A stretch of 35,832 nt of DNA from Thorsellia anophelis DSM 18579 (GTDB taxonomy: Bacteria; Pseudomonadota; Gammaproteobacteria; Enterobacterales; Thorselliaceae), in contig NZ_FOHV01000028.1 of NCBI RefSeq assembly GCF_900111395.1, forward strand, positions 1-35,832, written 5' to 3'. Position 1 is the stretch's first letter. Each line of letters starts with the position of its first letter. Under the pieces are notes generated by a model. That model was not told the origin of the DNA and did no database searches. It saw nothing but the letters and a program-made list of their open reading frames with translations. This document shows positions 28,053 to 35,513 of the stretch, piece after piece. The position numbers and the translations under genes were made by a program.

Positions 28053-28832
28053 TTATAAGACTTTTGATAAAAATTGTTGTGTTCTTGGATGACTTGGATG
28101 ATTGAGTAGTTGTTGCGCACTGCCTTGCTCAACAATCTCTCCATCGACCATAAAGACAATTTGATCAGCGACCTCTCTTGCAAACCCAATTTCATGCGTA
28201 ACAACGACTAATGTCGTCCCAGATTTCGCTAAGGTTTTAATGACATCTAAAACCTCACCTACTAATTCTGGATCTAACGCTGAGGTAGGTTCATCAAAAA
28301 GCATGACCTTTGGTTTGAGTGCGAGAGCTCTAGCAATCGCAATTCGCTGCTGCTGGCCACCTGAAAGATGACGTGGCCATGAATTAACTTTATCGCTGAG
28401 GCCGACAAGTTCCAGCAATCGCAAAGCCTCAGCAATTGCTGATTGCTTATCTAGTTTTCCATGAGCAATAGGGGCTTCAATCAAATTATCTAACACAGTC
28501 ATATGCGGAAATAGATTAAAATTTTGAAAAACATAACCAACATTAATGCGTTGTTTTAATATCTCTTTTTCCTTAAGTTCATATAATTTATTACCTTCCA
28601 ATCGATACCCAATATACTCGCCATCTATCTGGATAAACCCATGATCGACTCGCTCAAGATGATTAATCGTCCTAAGCAAAGTCGATTTACCAGAACCAGA
28701 TGGTCCTAAAATCACAGTCACGGTACCTGGTTCAATCTCTAAAGAGACATTATTCAATGCCTTATGATGTCCATATTGTTTACTTACACCAGTAATTGAA
28801 ATATGACCTATGGCATTACGCAATTTTGGCAT
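28053..28832 (-). CDS. amino-acid ABC transporter ATPase (GlnQ/TcyN type)
   Basis: It energises uptake through the permease at 28816-29742. Walker A GPSGSGKST (43-51), Q-loop VFQNFNLFPHMTV, signature LSGGQQQR (156-163) and Walker B MLFDEP are intact, with the H-loop His in VTHEIGFA. The subfamily is that of polar amino acid importers. The ATG overlaps the end of the permease gene by 17 nt and has a strong GGAGGTG upstream, so the two are translated together. Confidence 0.95.
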   Translation of the reverse strand: MPKLRNAIGHISITGVSKQYGHHKALNNVSLEIEPGTVTVILGPSGSGKSTLLRTINHLERVDHGFIQIDGEYIGYRLEGNKLYELKEKEILKQRINVGYVFQNFNLFPHMTVLDNLIEAPIAHGKLDKQSAIAEALRLLELVGLSDKVNSWPRHLSGGQQQRIAIARALALKPKVMLFDEPTSALDPELVGEVLDVIKTLAKSGTTLVVVTHEIGFAREVADQIVFMVDGEIVEQGSAQQLLNHPSHPRTQQFLSKVL

Positions 28833-29742
28833 GAGGCACCTCCAAAATTAAGGGGGCTTTTGAGACTTGTTTTGGTAAAATATCAACAGGTAATTTAGTA
28901 GTTGATTTGCGATCGCCTCGTTTGAGCCAATTTTCAACACCATATTGAAGCAATGATAAAACAGTTGTAATCACTAAATACCAAACTGCGGCAACCATCA
29001 ATAATGGAATGATCTCTTGAGTACGGTTGTAGATCATTTGAATCGTATAAAATAACTCAGGCATTGCGAGTACATACACCATCGCCGTACCTTTTGCTAG
29101 ACTGATGATTTCATTAAAACCAGCAGGCATAATCGTGCGTAATGCTTGAGGTAAAATGATACGTGTTGTACGACGCCAAGCAGATAATCCTAAGGCTGAA
29201 GCCGCTTCATATTGGCCATGATCAACACCTAAAAATCCCCCTCGAATGATCTCTGCGCTATAAGCACTTTGCACTAAAGTCAATCCAACTACTGCTGTGG
29301 TAAACTGACTGAGTACATTGATGGTATCAAATGAACCAAAAACAATTGAGGTAAACGGTATCCCAATCGATAAACTGTCATATAGATATGAAAAATTATA
29401 TAAAACAATCAATACGACGATTAAAGGAAGCGACCTAAATAGCCAGACATACCCAAATGCTAATGAATTTAACAACCATGAACTAGACAGCCTGCACATT
29501 GCTAATATGCCACCAAGTAGTAAACTGAGCACTGTGCATATCAGGGTTAACAATAAGGTTTTACCTAACCCCTCTAGAATGACAGGTTCAAATATCCAAT
29601 GAGCAAATACCCCCCACTCCCATCTTGGATTAAATGCAACTGATTGAATAACGATTGCGAGTATAAAAAGAGCGATTGTCGCACCTAAAACACGTAATGG
29701 GTAACGTGCTGGAATAATTTTAATGTCTTTTTTATGAATCAT
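28816..29742 (-). CDS. amino-acid ABC transporter permease (HisM/TcyL type)
   Basis: This inner-membrane permease has five or six helices and the EAA loop (YEAASALGLSAWRRTTRIILPQA) that contacts the ATPase. The N-terminal 60 residues add an extra helix typical of the longer members. The ATG at 29742 has GAGAGGT 6 nt upstream; a TTG at 29757 is in frame but less likely. It is the only permease in the cluster, so it probably works as a homodimer and serves both binding proteins. Confidence 0.93.
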   Translation of the reverse strand: MIHKKDIKIIPARYPLRVLGATIALFILAIVIQSVAFNPRWEWGVFAHWIFEPVILEGLGKTLLLTLICTVLSLLLGGILAMCRLSSSWLLNSLAFGYVWLFRSLPLIVVLIVLYNFSYLYDSLSIGIPFTSIVFGSFDTINVLSQFTTAVVGLTLVQSAYSAEIIRGGFLGVDHGQYEAASALGLSAWRRTTRIILPQALRTIMPAGFNEIISLAKGTAMVYVLAMPELFYTIQMIYNRTQEIIPLLMVAAVWYLVITTVLSLLQYGVENWLKRGDRKSTTKLPVDILPKQVSKAPLILEVPHAKIA

Positions 29743-29753
29743 GATATTACCTC

Positions 29754-30272
29754 TCAAGCGATTGAAGCTATCAAATGCTGTTTTTCTATAAATAAAGATT
29801 TTGTAAATCTTAAGCGCCCATCATAAGGTGGATGACTTAGATGTTCATATTGTTCACTGAGTTCAAACTGTGGACAATACCCCTGTTTTAAATAGAGTTT
29901 TACAGCAGCAATTTGCTTAAACCCGGTGCTAAGATACACATTTTGATATCCCAGTAAGTAGGCACTTAGTTCTAGCTGTTCGAGCATTTTTGAGGCCAAT
30001 CCCTGCTGCCTTAAACTTGGCTCGGTCCAAATTCGTTTAAATTCTGCCGTTTTATCACTAAAAGGTTTAAATGCTCCCATGGCAATGATATTGTTATTAC
30101 GCCATAACACCCAAACCGCACCATTAGGTAATCGATAATCTTCATTTTTATCTTCCTCAATTACCCATGAAAAATACCCACCATAGATAGTTTTATATTC
30201 TTTGAATAATCCCTCTAGAATTGGACTTAAGCGTTTATCTGTTATTTCCATACTTTCGAATCTATCTGACAT
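29754..30272 (-). CDS. GNAT-family N-acetyltransferase
   Basis: The 172-residue GNAT fold shows motif A in RIWTEPSLRQQGLASKMLEQLE (acetyl-CoA phosphate loop, RQQGLASKM) and the following VYLSTGFKQIAAVKLYLKQGY. The N-terminal part resembles the small-molecule acetylators of the YxeL/YtmI kind by context. In Bacillus such enzymes N-acetylate an S-alkyl-cysteine before a flavin monooxygenase breaks the C-S bond. GAGGGG precedes the ATG. It lies 11 bp before the permease start. The substrate is inferred from gene order. Confidence 0.85.
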   Translation of the reverse strand: MSDRFESMEITDKRLSPILEGLFKEYKTIYGGYFSWVIEEDKNEDYRLPNGAVWVLWRNNNIIAMGAFKPFSDKTAEFKRIWTEPSLRQQGLASKMLEQLELSAYLLGYQNVYLSTGFKQIAAVKLYLKQGYCPQFELSEQYEHLSHPPYDGRLRFTKSLFIEKQHLIASIA

Positions 30273-30294
30273 ATTCCCCCCTCTTCTTTAAGTT

Positions 30295-30324
30295 ATTTAC
30301 CTCAATTTTATATCTGAGGTAAAT
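30295..30324 (-). repeat. hairpin between first binding protein and acetyltransferase genes
   Basis: A perfect 10-bp stem (30295-30304 with 30315-30324), 10-nt loop, 12 bp after the binding-protein stop and just before the GNAT ribosome binding site. It has no U tract. Such hairpins often give higher levels of the binding-protein mRNA than of the transporter mRNA. Confidence 0.5.
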
Positions 30325-30336
30325 TCACCCTAAAAT

Positions 30337-31263
30337 TTAATCGCCTAGACCTGGCGGATTAATTTCGGCAACAGACAATGCCTCTTGTCCCTCTCCCCAG
30401 CGGGATAATACTTGCTGATATTCCCCAGATTGCATCACCCCATTTAAGGCAATCTGAACAGCATCGACCAGTCCACTGCCTTTTTTCAAAGTGACCGCAA
30501 CATGTGCAGCATTAGGCCAGCCACCATCTATTTGCCCAACTAATTTGGTATTGCCTGTTTGTGATATTTTCCAGGCTCCCATAACATACGGCGTAAAGAA
30601 TGCATCTGCTCGACCTGATTGCAATGCTAACGATTGAGCAGCATCATCTTTGGCATAAATAGGAGTAAATGCCTCTAATCCCTTAGCGATATTCTCTTCA
30701 TTCCAAGCAAGCAATATCGCCTCTTGATTCGTGCCAGACCCAACAATAATTTTCAAACCCGCAATATCTTCTGCCTGATTTATTTCATTAATTGAACTAT
30801 CTGATTTGACGAAAAAGCCTAATGAATCTTTTCGATAAGTGACAAAGTCAAACCGTTTTTTCCTATCTTTTGTAACAGTAATATTACTGATAGCCATGTC
30901 ATACTTTCCTGAGGCAACACCAAGTGGCCAATCCTCCCACGAAGTCGGTACCACTTTAAGCGTAAGTCCTAAGCTATCGGCAATCAATTGAGCCATATCG
31001 ACTTCACTGCCGACTAATGTTCTGTTATCCTCAGCAAACATATATAACGGAGGGGAATTTAAACCTGCAACCGCAACGGTTAATGCACCTTGATTAGCAA
31101 AACGAAATTCTGGGCTGATGGCATTGATCGCAGCTTCATTCGTTTTAGCTCTGATTGGCACTTTATTATTCTCCAAACTAATCTCCTGCCCATCAATCGT
31201 AATAGCAAAAACTGGGGTTACTGCAAAAGCTAATAGGACTAAAATCTGGTTTAGTATTTTCAT
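30337..31263 (-). CDS. amino-acid-type ABC transporter substrate-binding protein (first of two)
   Basis: The periplasmic binding protein begins with signal peptide [20 protein letters not shown]. Ligand-fold motifs [38 protein letters not shown] and [17 protein letters not shown] match the paralogue at 27146-28039 position by position. Its ATG overlaps the stop of the monooxygenase gene (ATGA), with GGAGGT just upstream, so translation is coupled to that enzyme. This ties the imported compound to the monooxygenase reaction. Confidence 0.92.
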   Translation of the reverse strand: MKILNQILVLLAFAVTPVFAITIDGQEISLENNKVPIRAKTNEAAINAISPEFRFANQGALTVAVAGLNSPPLYMFAEDNRTLVGSEVDMAQLIADSLGLTLKVVPTSWEDWPLGVASGKYDMAISNITVTKDRKKRFDFVTYRKDSLGFFVKSDSSINEINQAEDIAGLKIIVGSGTNQEAILLAWNEENIAKGLEAFTPIYAKDDAAQSLALQSGRADAFFTPYVMGAWKISQTGNTKLVGQIDGGWPNAAHVAVTLKKGSGLVDAVQIALNGVMQSGEYQQVLSRWGEGQEALSVAEINPPGLGD

Positions 31264-32606
31264 ATGGAAACCTCCAATGAGGTTAATTCCACATTTTGAG
31301 TAAATTGATTTTCAGGTACTTTTAAGCCAAGGCTGTCTCTAAGTGTTTGTCCTGGATAGTCCAATCTATAACGACCTTCAGCTTGTAAGATTGGAATGAC
31401 CGTATCTACAAATTTTGAAAACGTATTAGGTGTGCCACCTTGAATAATGAATCCATCTGCGGCACCATTATCAAGCCAGTGTAAAAGTCCTTGTGCGACG
31501 TCATTGGGTGTGCCTGAAAACAAAGGCCTTGGTGTTGCAGCCTCAAGCGCGACTTGTCTGAGTGTTAATCCCCTCTCTTTAGCCTGGGCTTTAATCAAAT
31601 CTGTTGTGGCTCGAAAACTATTTTGACCAATTTCACCGAGTTCTGGAAAAGGCTCATCAAGTGGGTATTGGCTAAAATCATGGTGATCAAAATAACGCCC
31701 TAAATAATTCAACGCATCTTTGATGGAGACCAGTTCAGCTGTTTGTTGGTATTGCTTTTCAACATCAGCTGCATCTTTGCCAATAATGACACTGACACCT
31801 TGGAAAATGTGCAGTTCATCTTCCGTTCGATTAAATTGACTGAGTTGGCTTTTGACTCCCTGATAAAATGCCTGTGCACTTTCTAGAGAATCATTTTGGC
31901 TAAATATCGCATCAGCATGTGATGCAGCGAGTTGTTTGCCATCGGATGATGCACCTGCTTGAAAAATAATAGGTCTGCCTTGAGGTGTTCTTCCTATATT
32001 TAAAGGTCCTGCTACTTGGAAAAATTCCCCTTTGTGGTTAAGCGCATGCATTTTACTCGGCTCAAAAAACTGTCCTGTCTTTCTGTTACGAACAAAGGCG
32101 TCCTCTTCCCAAGAATCCCAAAGTCCTTTAACCACCTGCAAATATTCATCAGCAATACGATAGCGCAGCGCATGTTCGGGATGTTTTTCTCGTGAATAAT
32201 TCTTAGCTGATCCTTCTAAAGGCGAAGTAACGACATTCCAACCTGCTCTACCTTGACTTAAATGATCTAAACTTGCAAATTGGCGTGCCACAGTATAAGG
32301 GTCACTGTAAGAAGTTGAGACCGTCCCCACTAATCCTATATGACTTGTTAAAGCCGCTAATGCAGAAAGCGCAGTGATGGGTTCAAATCGATTTAAAAAA
32401 TGCGGAATAGATTTTTCATTAATATAAAGGCCATCAGCAATAAAGATGAAGTCTAATTTCCCTTCCTCAGCTTTTAACGCTGTAGTTAAAAGATAATTAA
32501 AATTGATACTTGCATCAATTACTGCTTCAGGATGACGCCATGCAGACATATTACCTGCAGGGCCATGTATCATTGTTCCTAATCTGATTTGACGTTTTTT
32601 AGACAT
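31260..32606 (-). CDS. FMN-dependent monooxygenase, NtaA/SnaA/DszA (YxeK/YtnJ-like) family
   Basis: This is a two-component luciferase-like flavin monooxygenase that uses FMNH2 and O2. The family order is present: [21 protein letters not shown] at the start, [59 protein letters not shown] and the C-terminal [13 protein letters not shown]. Relatives act on nitrilotriacetate, dibenzothiophene sulfone, or N-acetyl S-alkyl-cysteines (YxeK). The ATG at 32606 has AGGAG 5 nt upstream; the frame is open to 32627. Length is 448 aa. It is first of the transporter operon. Confidence 0.9.
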   Translation of the reverse strand: MSKKRQIRLGTMIHGPAGNMSAWRHPEAVIDASINFNYLLTTALKAEEGKLDFIFIADGLYINEKSIPHFLNRFEPITALSALAALTSHIGLVGTVSTSYSDPYTVARQFASLDHLSQGRAGWNVVTSPLEGSAKNYSREKHPEHALRYRIADEYLQVVKGLWDSWEEDAFVRNRKTGQFFEPSKMHALNHKGEFFQVAGPLNIGRTPQGRPIIFQAGASSDGKQLAASHADAIFSQNDSLESAQAFYQGVKSQLSQFNRTEDELHIFQGVSVIIGKDAADVEKQYQQTAELVSIKDALNYLGRYFDHHDFSQYPLDEPFPELGEIGQNSFRATTDLIKAQAKERGLTLRQVALEAATPRPLFSGTPNDVAQGLLHWLDNGAADGFIIQGGTPNTFSKFVDTVIPILQAEGRYRLDYPGQTLRDSLGLKVPENQFTQNVELTSLEVSI

Positions 32607-32742
32607 AAATACTCCTAAATAAGGCATAGAGGTATCTCACTCAATGATGCACTACAGTTAGAAAATCAACCTTGCGTGATAGGCATGAGCTCAATACAAT
32701 TTAAATTTTAAATAAGCTATGGGTTATGTGTCGTTTATGATT

Positions 32743-32760
32743 CGTTAATCAGTATTAACG
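32743..32760. promoter_or_regulatory. palindrome TTAAT-N4-ATTAA upstream of the monooxygenase operon
   Basis: CGTTAAT-CAGT-ATTAACG is a perfect 7+4+7 inverted repeat, 137 bp before the start at 32606. A second, overlapping one (TGATT-CGTT-AATCA) spans 32738-32751. The same two core palindromes occur before the other monooxygenase gene (34007-34041). The form TTAAT-N4-ATTAA fits a LysR-type (T-N11-A) site. Confidence 0.45.
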
Positions 32761-32773
32761 TAAAAACGAAGGC

Positions 32774-32786
32774 GGCACATTGTGCC
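32774..32786. repeat. GGCACA-T-TGTGCC palindrome in the inter-monooxygenase gap
   Basis: A 6+1+6 palindrome in the gap between the two monooxygenase genes. On the minus strand it is followed, 8 nt on, by TTTTT, so it may be a weak terminator for the upstream gene. Its role is uncertain. Confidence 0.3.
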
Positions 32787-32900
32787 AAGTTGGGCTATTT
32801 GGAGGGACAACAAAGATGGGTTGTATAGAAACGATCATTCAGCCAATTTAATTTCACTGTTATTAATTTCAATAATGTTATCTGTATCATCATATTCACC

Positions 32901-33950
32901 TTATGCAACTGAAGTTTCTGCATTAATTGTTTCAAATTGTGCGAGTAACAGCACTGATCTTAACCTTGCGATTGCATCAACAATAGGTGTATCAACAATA
33001 AATTCATCAATACCAAATTGTGTTTGCAAGTCTGTCAATTGTGCATGTACTTCTTCTGCTGTACCTGCTAATAGATTGCTTTCGCGTAAAAAAATCGAAC
33101 GTGCTTGTTGGCCTGATTGGCGCACAAATGCATGAGCTTGTGCTTCCGTCGCTACTGTTACTTTTTGTCCATTTTCTAATTCTACTCCCCATAATTGGAT
33201 TTCTTTGGCCAAACGTTTAGCTTCATCAGTGCTCTTTGCCACAATCACTTGTACTGCGACAATGGTGGGTAATTCACTATTTGCTTTCCATGCTTTGGTT
33301 ACATTCTCAAGCAGGGTTTTATCACCATTAAGATGAGCTGCAAATACAAAATGCCAACCTAACTTTGCCGCAAATAACGCAGTTTCCTCACTCGCGCCTA
33401 ATAAATATCCATCTGCAAAAATATTTGGAAGCGGTGTTGCAAGCAAATTATCATACTCATCTTGATGAGTGTCATTTTGTTTTGCAGGTTTAATCCATTT
33501 ATTAAGGAGATTAACCTGTTCGTTAAATGAACCTTTCGCTTCAGGATGAATGGCATGCTGTAAGGCTTTTGTAGATAACGGTAAGCCGCCAGGTGCTTTA
33601 CCAATCCCAATATCAATACGTCCAGGAGCGATTGAAGCGAGCAAATTAAAATTTTCAGCAACTTTATACGGGCTATAATGCTGAAGCATAACGCCCCCTG
33701 ACCCTAGGCGAATACGATGAGTTTGCCCTGCTATCCAAGCAATCACAAGCTCGGGAGAGGGACTTGCTAAGTGAACTGTGTTATGGTGTTCAGCAATCCA
33801 AAAACGATGATACCCCCATTTTTCAGCCTGCTTTGCTAAATGTAAAGTTCTTGCCAGCGCATCAGGTGCGGTCTCTGTAGGTGCAACTGGGCTTTTATCC
33901 AGTAAACTCAATTTATAAGGCAATTTTCGATTAGCATATAGTGTGTCCAT
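32901..33950 (-). CDS. luciferase-like flavin-dependent monooxygenase (MsnO8/YhbW type)
   Basis: This is a bacterial-luciferase-like protein of 349 aa from the alkane-type MsnO8 group: YKLSLLDKSPVAPTETAPDAL at the start, then YHRFWIAEHHNT (the EHH motif of the group), RLGSGGVMLQHYSPYKVAENF, LLASIAPGRIDIGIGKAPGG and a C-terminal VDTPIVD. Substrates are mostly unknown in this family. AGGAG lies before the ATG. It is transcribed in the same direction as the larger monooxygenase operon but has a 294-bp gap after it, so it may be a separate unit under the same regulator. Confidence 0.88.
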   Translation of the reverse strand: MDTLYANRKLPYKLSLLDKSPVAPTETAPDALARTLHLAKQAEKWGYHRFWIAEHHNTVHLASPSPELVIAWIAGQTHRIRLGSGGVMLQHYSPYKVAENFNLLASIAPGRIDIGIGKAPGGLPLSTKALQHAIHPEAKGSFNEQVNLLNKWIKPAKQNDTHQDEYDNLLATPLPNIFADGYLLGASEETALFAAKLGWHFVFAAHLNGDKTLLENVTKAWKANSELPTIVAVQVIVAKSTDEAKRLAKEIQLWGVELENGQKVTVATEAQAHAFVRQSGQQARSIFLRESNLLAGTAEEVHAQLTDLQTQFGIDEFIVDTPIVDAIARLRSVLLLAQFETINAETSVA

Positions 33951-34422
33951 ACCTTTCTCCTAAAATTTATAAAAACTTCAAAACTAAAACTTACTAGAGA
34001 TTTATAGCTTAATTGATATTAAGCATTGATTTTTAATCAATTTACCCTCAGGTTGACTTCATAAGCCTGGCTATCGACATCCACTTCGATTAATTTATAA
34101 ATTAAAAATGCTCTAATTGTAATAATGCATTTTTAATATGATGTAAGTTTCGTAGTACTTACTCATCTGACTTATCAAGTGGAGTATTTATATCCTGTTT
34201 TCAATTCTTTTGAAAATACATAATACTTATGAAGCATATGAAATGGTTATCTAATTAAAAAGCATAATTGATAACAAAGAGATATGAGTTGCAATCGTTG
34301 AACTAAGAGATATATTAGGCCTATAACTTACATTCCGCTGTTCAAAAAATGATTAATTAATGTATCTTTATTATTATTTAGCTTTAAGATATTGATATTA
34401 TTTATAAAAATTACCTGCTGTA
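33951..34422. promoter_or_regulatory. non-coding region upstream of the cluster
   Basis: There is no gene. It holds the promoter of the MsnO8-type gene and the paired palindromes listed separately. The rest is AT-rich and shows nothing I could name. The IS1634-type debris starts at its right edge. Confidence 0.5.
34007..34041. promoter_or_regulatory. two adjacent perfect palindromes upstream of the MsnO8-type gene
   Basis: GCTTAAT-TGAT-ATTAAGC (34007-34024) is followed without a gap by ATTGATT-TTT-AATCAAT (34025-34041). They lie 57-91 bp upstream of the start at 33950, a usual activator or operator position. The core TTAAT-N4-ATTAA and TGATT-N3/4-AATCA pair recurs upstream of the monooxygenase operon. 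Confidence 0.5.
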
Positions 34423-34440
34423 ACTTTTTGGATGGAGATT

Positions 34441-34632
34441 ATGAATTTCGATAATGTAGACGTGTATGATTATGGGCATCTAGGATTGGTTGCTGGTTTT
34501 ATTAAACAGGTTGGGTTAAGATACTGATAAATTTATTCGGATTGTCCAAGGATATAGTCGAGCTCATAGACCTGAACTTAACCAAGCCATTCTTGCTTTA
34601 ATCACTGAAAATCAAGCTGGGATCCCAATATA
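34441..34632 (+). pseudogene. IS1634-type transposase fragment, internally deleted
   Basis: The ATG begins MNFDNVDVYDYGHLG and reads 28 codons to a TGA at 34525. An out-of-frame continuation from 34520 encodes DTDKFIRIVQGYSRAHRPEL and on to a GIPIY motif, all typical of the family. The jump is a 362-bp deletion that also shifts the frame. Confidence 0.85.
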
Positions 34633-35104
34633 CTTGGACAATCCGAATAAATTTATCAGTATCATCAGGTGTGTTGTCATTGTAAGCAGTCCCATCAACA
34701 TGGAAGCTAGTTAAGTCGAGATTGATCGCTTTAGGGGTAATGCTTAGGGTGTTAAGCGTTTTAATCGCAAGTTCACTGTAGAGTGAAGAGACTCCATAGT
34801 CAAAAACAGCATCTAAGGTTCGGCCCAGCACATCATCGTTCAGATGCTCACTATAGATCCCAGGCGAAATCAGTAAATCGATAGGCTTATCAGAGAAATA
34901 TTCAGGAACTAAATAGAGGGCTTGAGAATGAAATCCGAGTGCATTAAGCAACATCGCTGCAACTGCTTGACCATGACTGACATGGCATGGCTTAGTTTTA
35001 GGGATGACATGATGAATGTAGTCAATTAACCCAACCTGTTTAATAAAACCAGCAACCACTCCTAAATGCCCATAATCATACACGTCTACATTATCGAAAT
35101 TCAT
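34598..35104 (-). pseudogene. IS1634-type transposase, N-terminal fragment (DUF4277)
   Basis: The reading from the ATG at 35104 gives the N-terminal DUF4277 domain: DYGHLGVVAGFIKQVGL, then KPCHVSHGQAVAAMLLNALGF and the metal-site-like LDLTSFHVDG. It is genuine to DTDKFIRIVQ, then runs into the inverted copy at 34633 and picks up a false tail (VYWDPSLIFSD) to the stop. It is 168 aa from MNFDN; full transposases of the family are over 500 aa. Confidence 0.88.
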
Positions 35105-35131
35105 AATCACCATCCAAAAAGTCATAACCAA

Positions 35132-35281
35132 TCACTTTAATGGTTCATTTTCATTCAGCTTATTACTCCACATCTGACAATTTAAACATTGCCTTTTCAC
35201 TCCACGCTCACCACGATATCTCTTAAATAACGCAGCTGGAGCCGATTTAACACCAGCTCTTGCTAGCCGATGTTGGTGGGA
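35132..35281 (-). other. 49-codon open frame fragment with a CxxC motif
   Basis: The frame follows a TAG and has no start codon near its beginning. It reads SHQHRLARAGVKSAPAALFK, then RYRGERGVKRQCLNCQMW and a short tail, ending 9 bp outside the IS1634-type copy. The basic, CxxC-bearing composition looks protein-like, perhaps a remnant cut by the IS, but I do not recognise it. Confidence 0.2.
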
Positions 35282-35450
35282 CTACCACCATCTTAGATAA
35301 AGCATGCCAACTTCCTAATAGTTGACTTCACAGCACACCTAGTACGAGACCACTCGATGGATCTTATAAGCAACTGATTTTACATTTAATTATTATGTTT
35401 TTGATTTTAAAGGAAATTTTAACATATTTTTTTGGCGGAAAAAATTGAAA
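35282..35450. other. gap before the IS4-type transposase
   Basis: No gene is seen. The left terminal repeat of the IS4-type element should lie here, probably in the AT-rich part after about 35380, but it cannot be fixed without the other end. Confidence 0.35.
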
Positions 35451-35513
35451 AGGAACCAATTTTATGATCAAATGTAGTTTCTAACACATACATTTTTCAT
35501 AAAAGAGGTTCCT
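35451..35513 (+). repeat. inverted repeat enclosing the transposase ribosome binding site
   Basis: Arms 35451-35467 (AGGAACC-aa-TTTTATGA) and 35497-35513 (TCATAAAA-ga-GGTTCCT) pair at 15 of 17 positions around a 29-nt loop. The right arm ends at the base before the ATG and contains the AAAGAGG ribosome binding site, so an RNA started upstream of the left arm would fold it shut. Confidence 0.7.

Larger units (their letters stand above)
34423..35122. mobile_element. inverted pair of truncated IS1634-type (DUF4277) element copies
   Basis: The left arm 34423-34519 matches the reverse complement of 35026-35122 at 94 of 97 bases, and 34520-34550 matches the reverse complement of 34633-34663 at 31 of 31. 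Both copies start with the same transposase 5' end, pointing inward, and meet at 34632/34633. The left copy lacks 362 bp that the right copy has (34664-35025). Neither copy has the catalytic part of the transposase, so the element is dead. Confidence 0.85.

Noticed and set aside
32835-32903. Possible stop-codon readthrough at the end of the MsnO8-type gene (21 more acidic codons in frame after TAA)
   Set aside because: The protein is already full length and the open run is short enough to be chance.
32782-33135. Plus-strand frame of 117 codons opposite the MsnO8-type gene
   Set aside because: Most of it is antisense to a well-supported monooxygenase; it starts with GTG and matches no family I know.
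35265-35295. Hairpin GGTGG/CCACC resembling a recombination site
   Set aside because: No integrase, core site or repeats are nearby; it is only a short imperfect palindrome.
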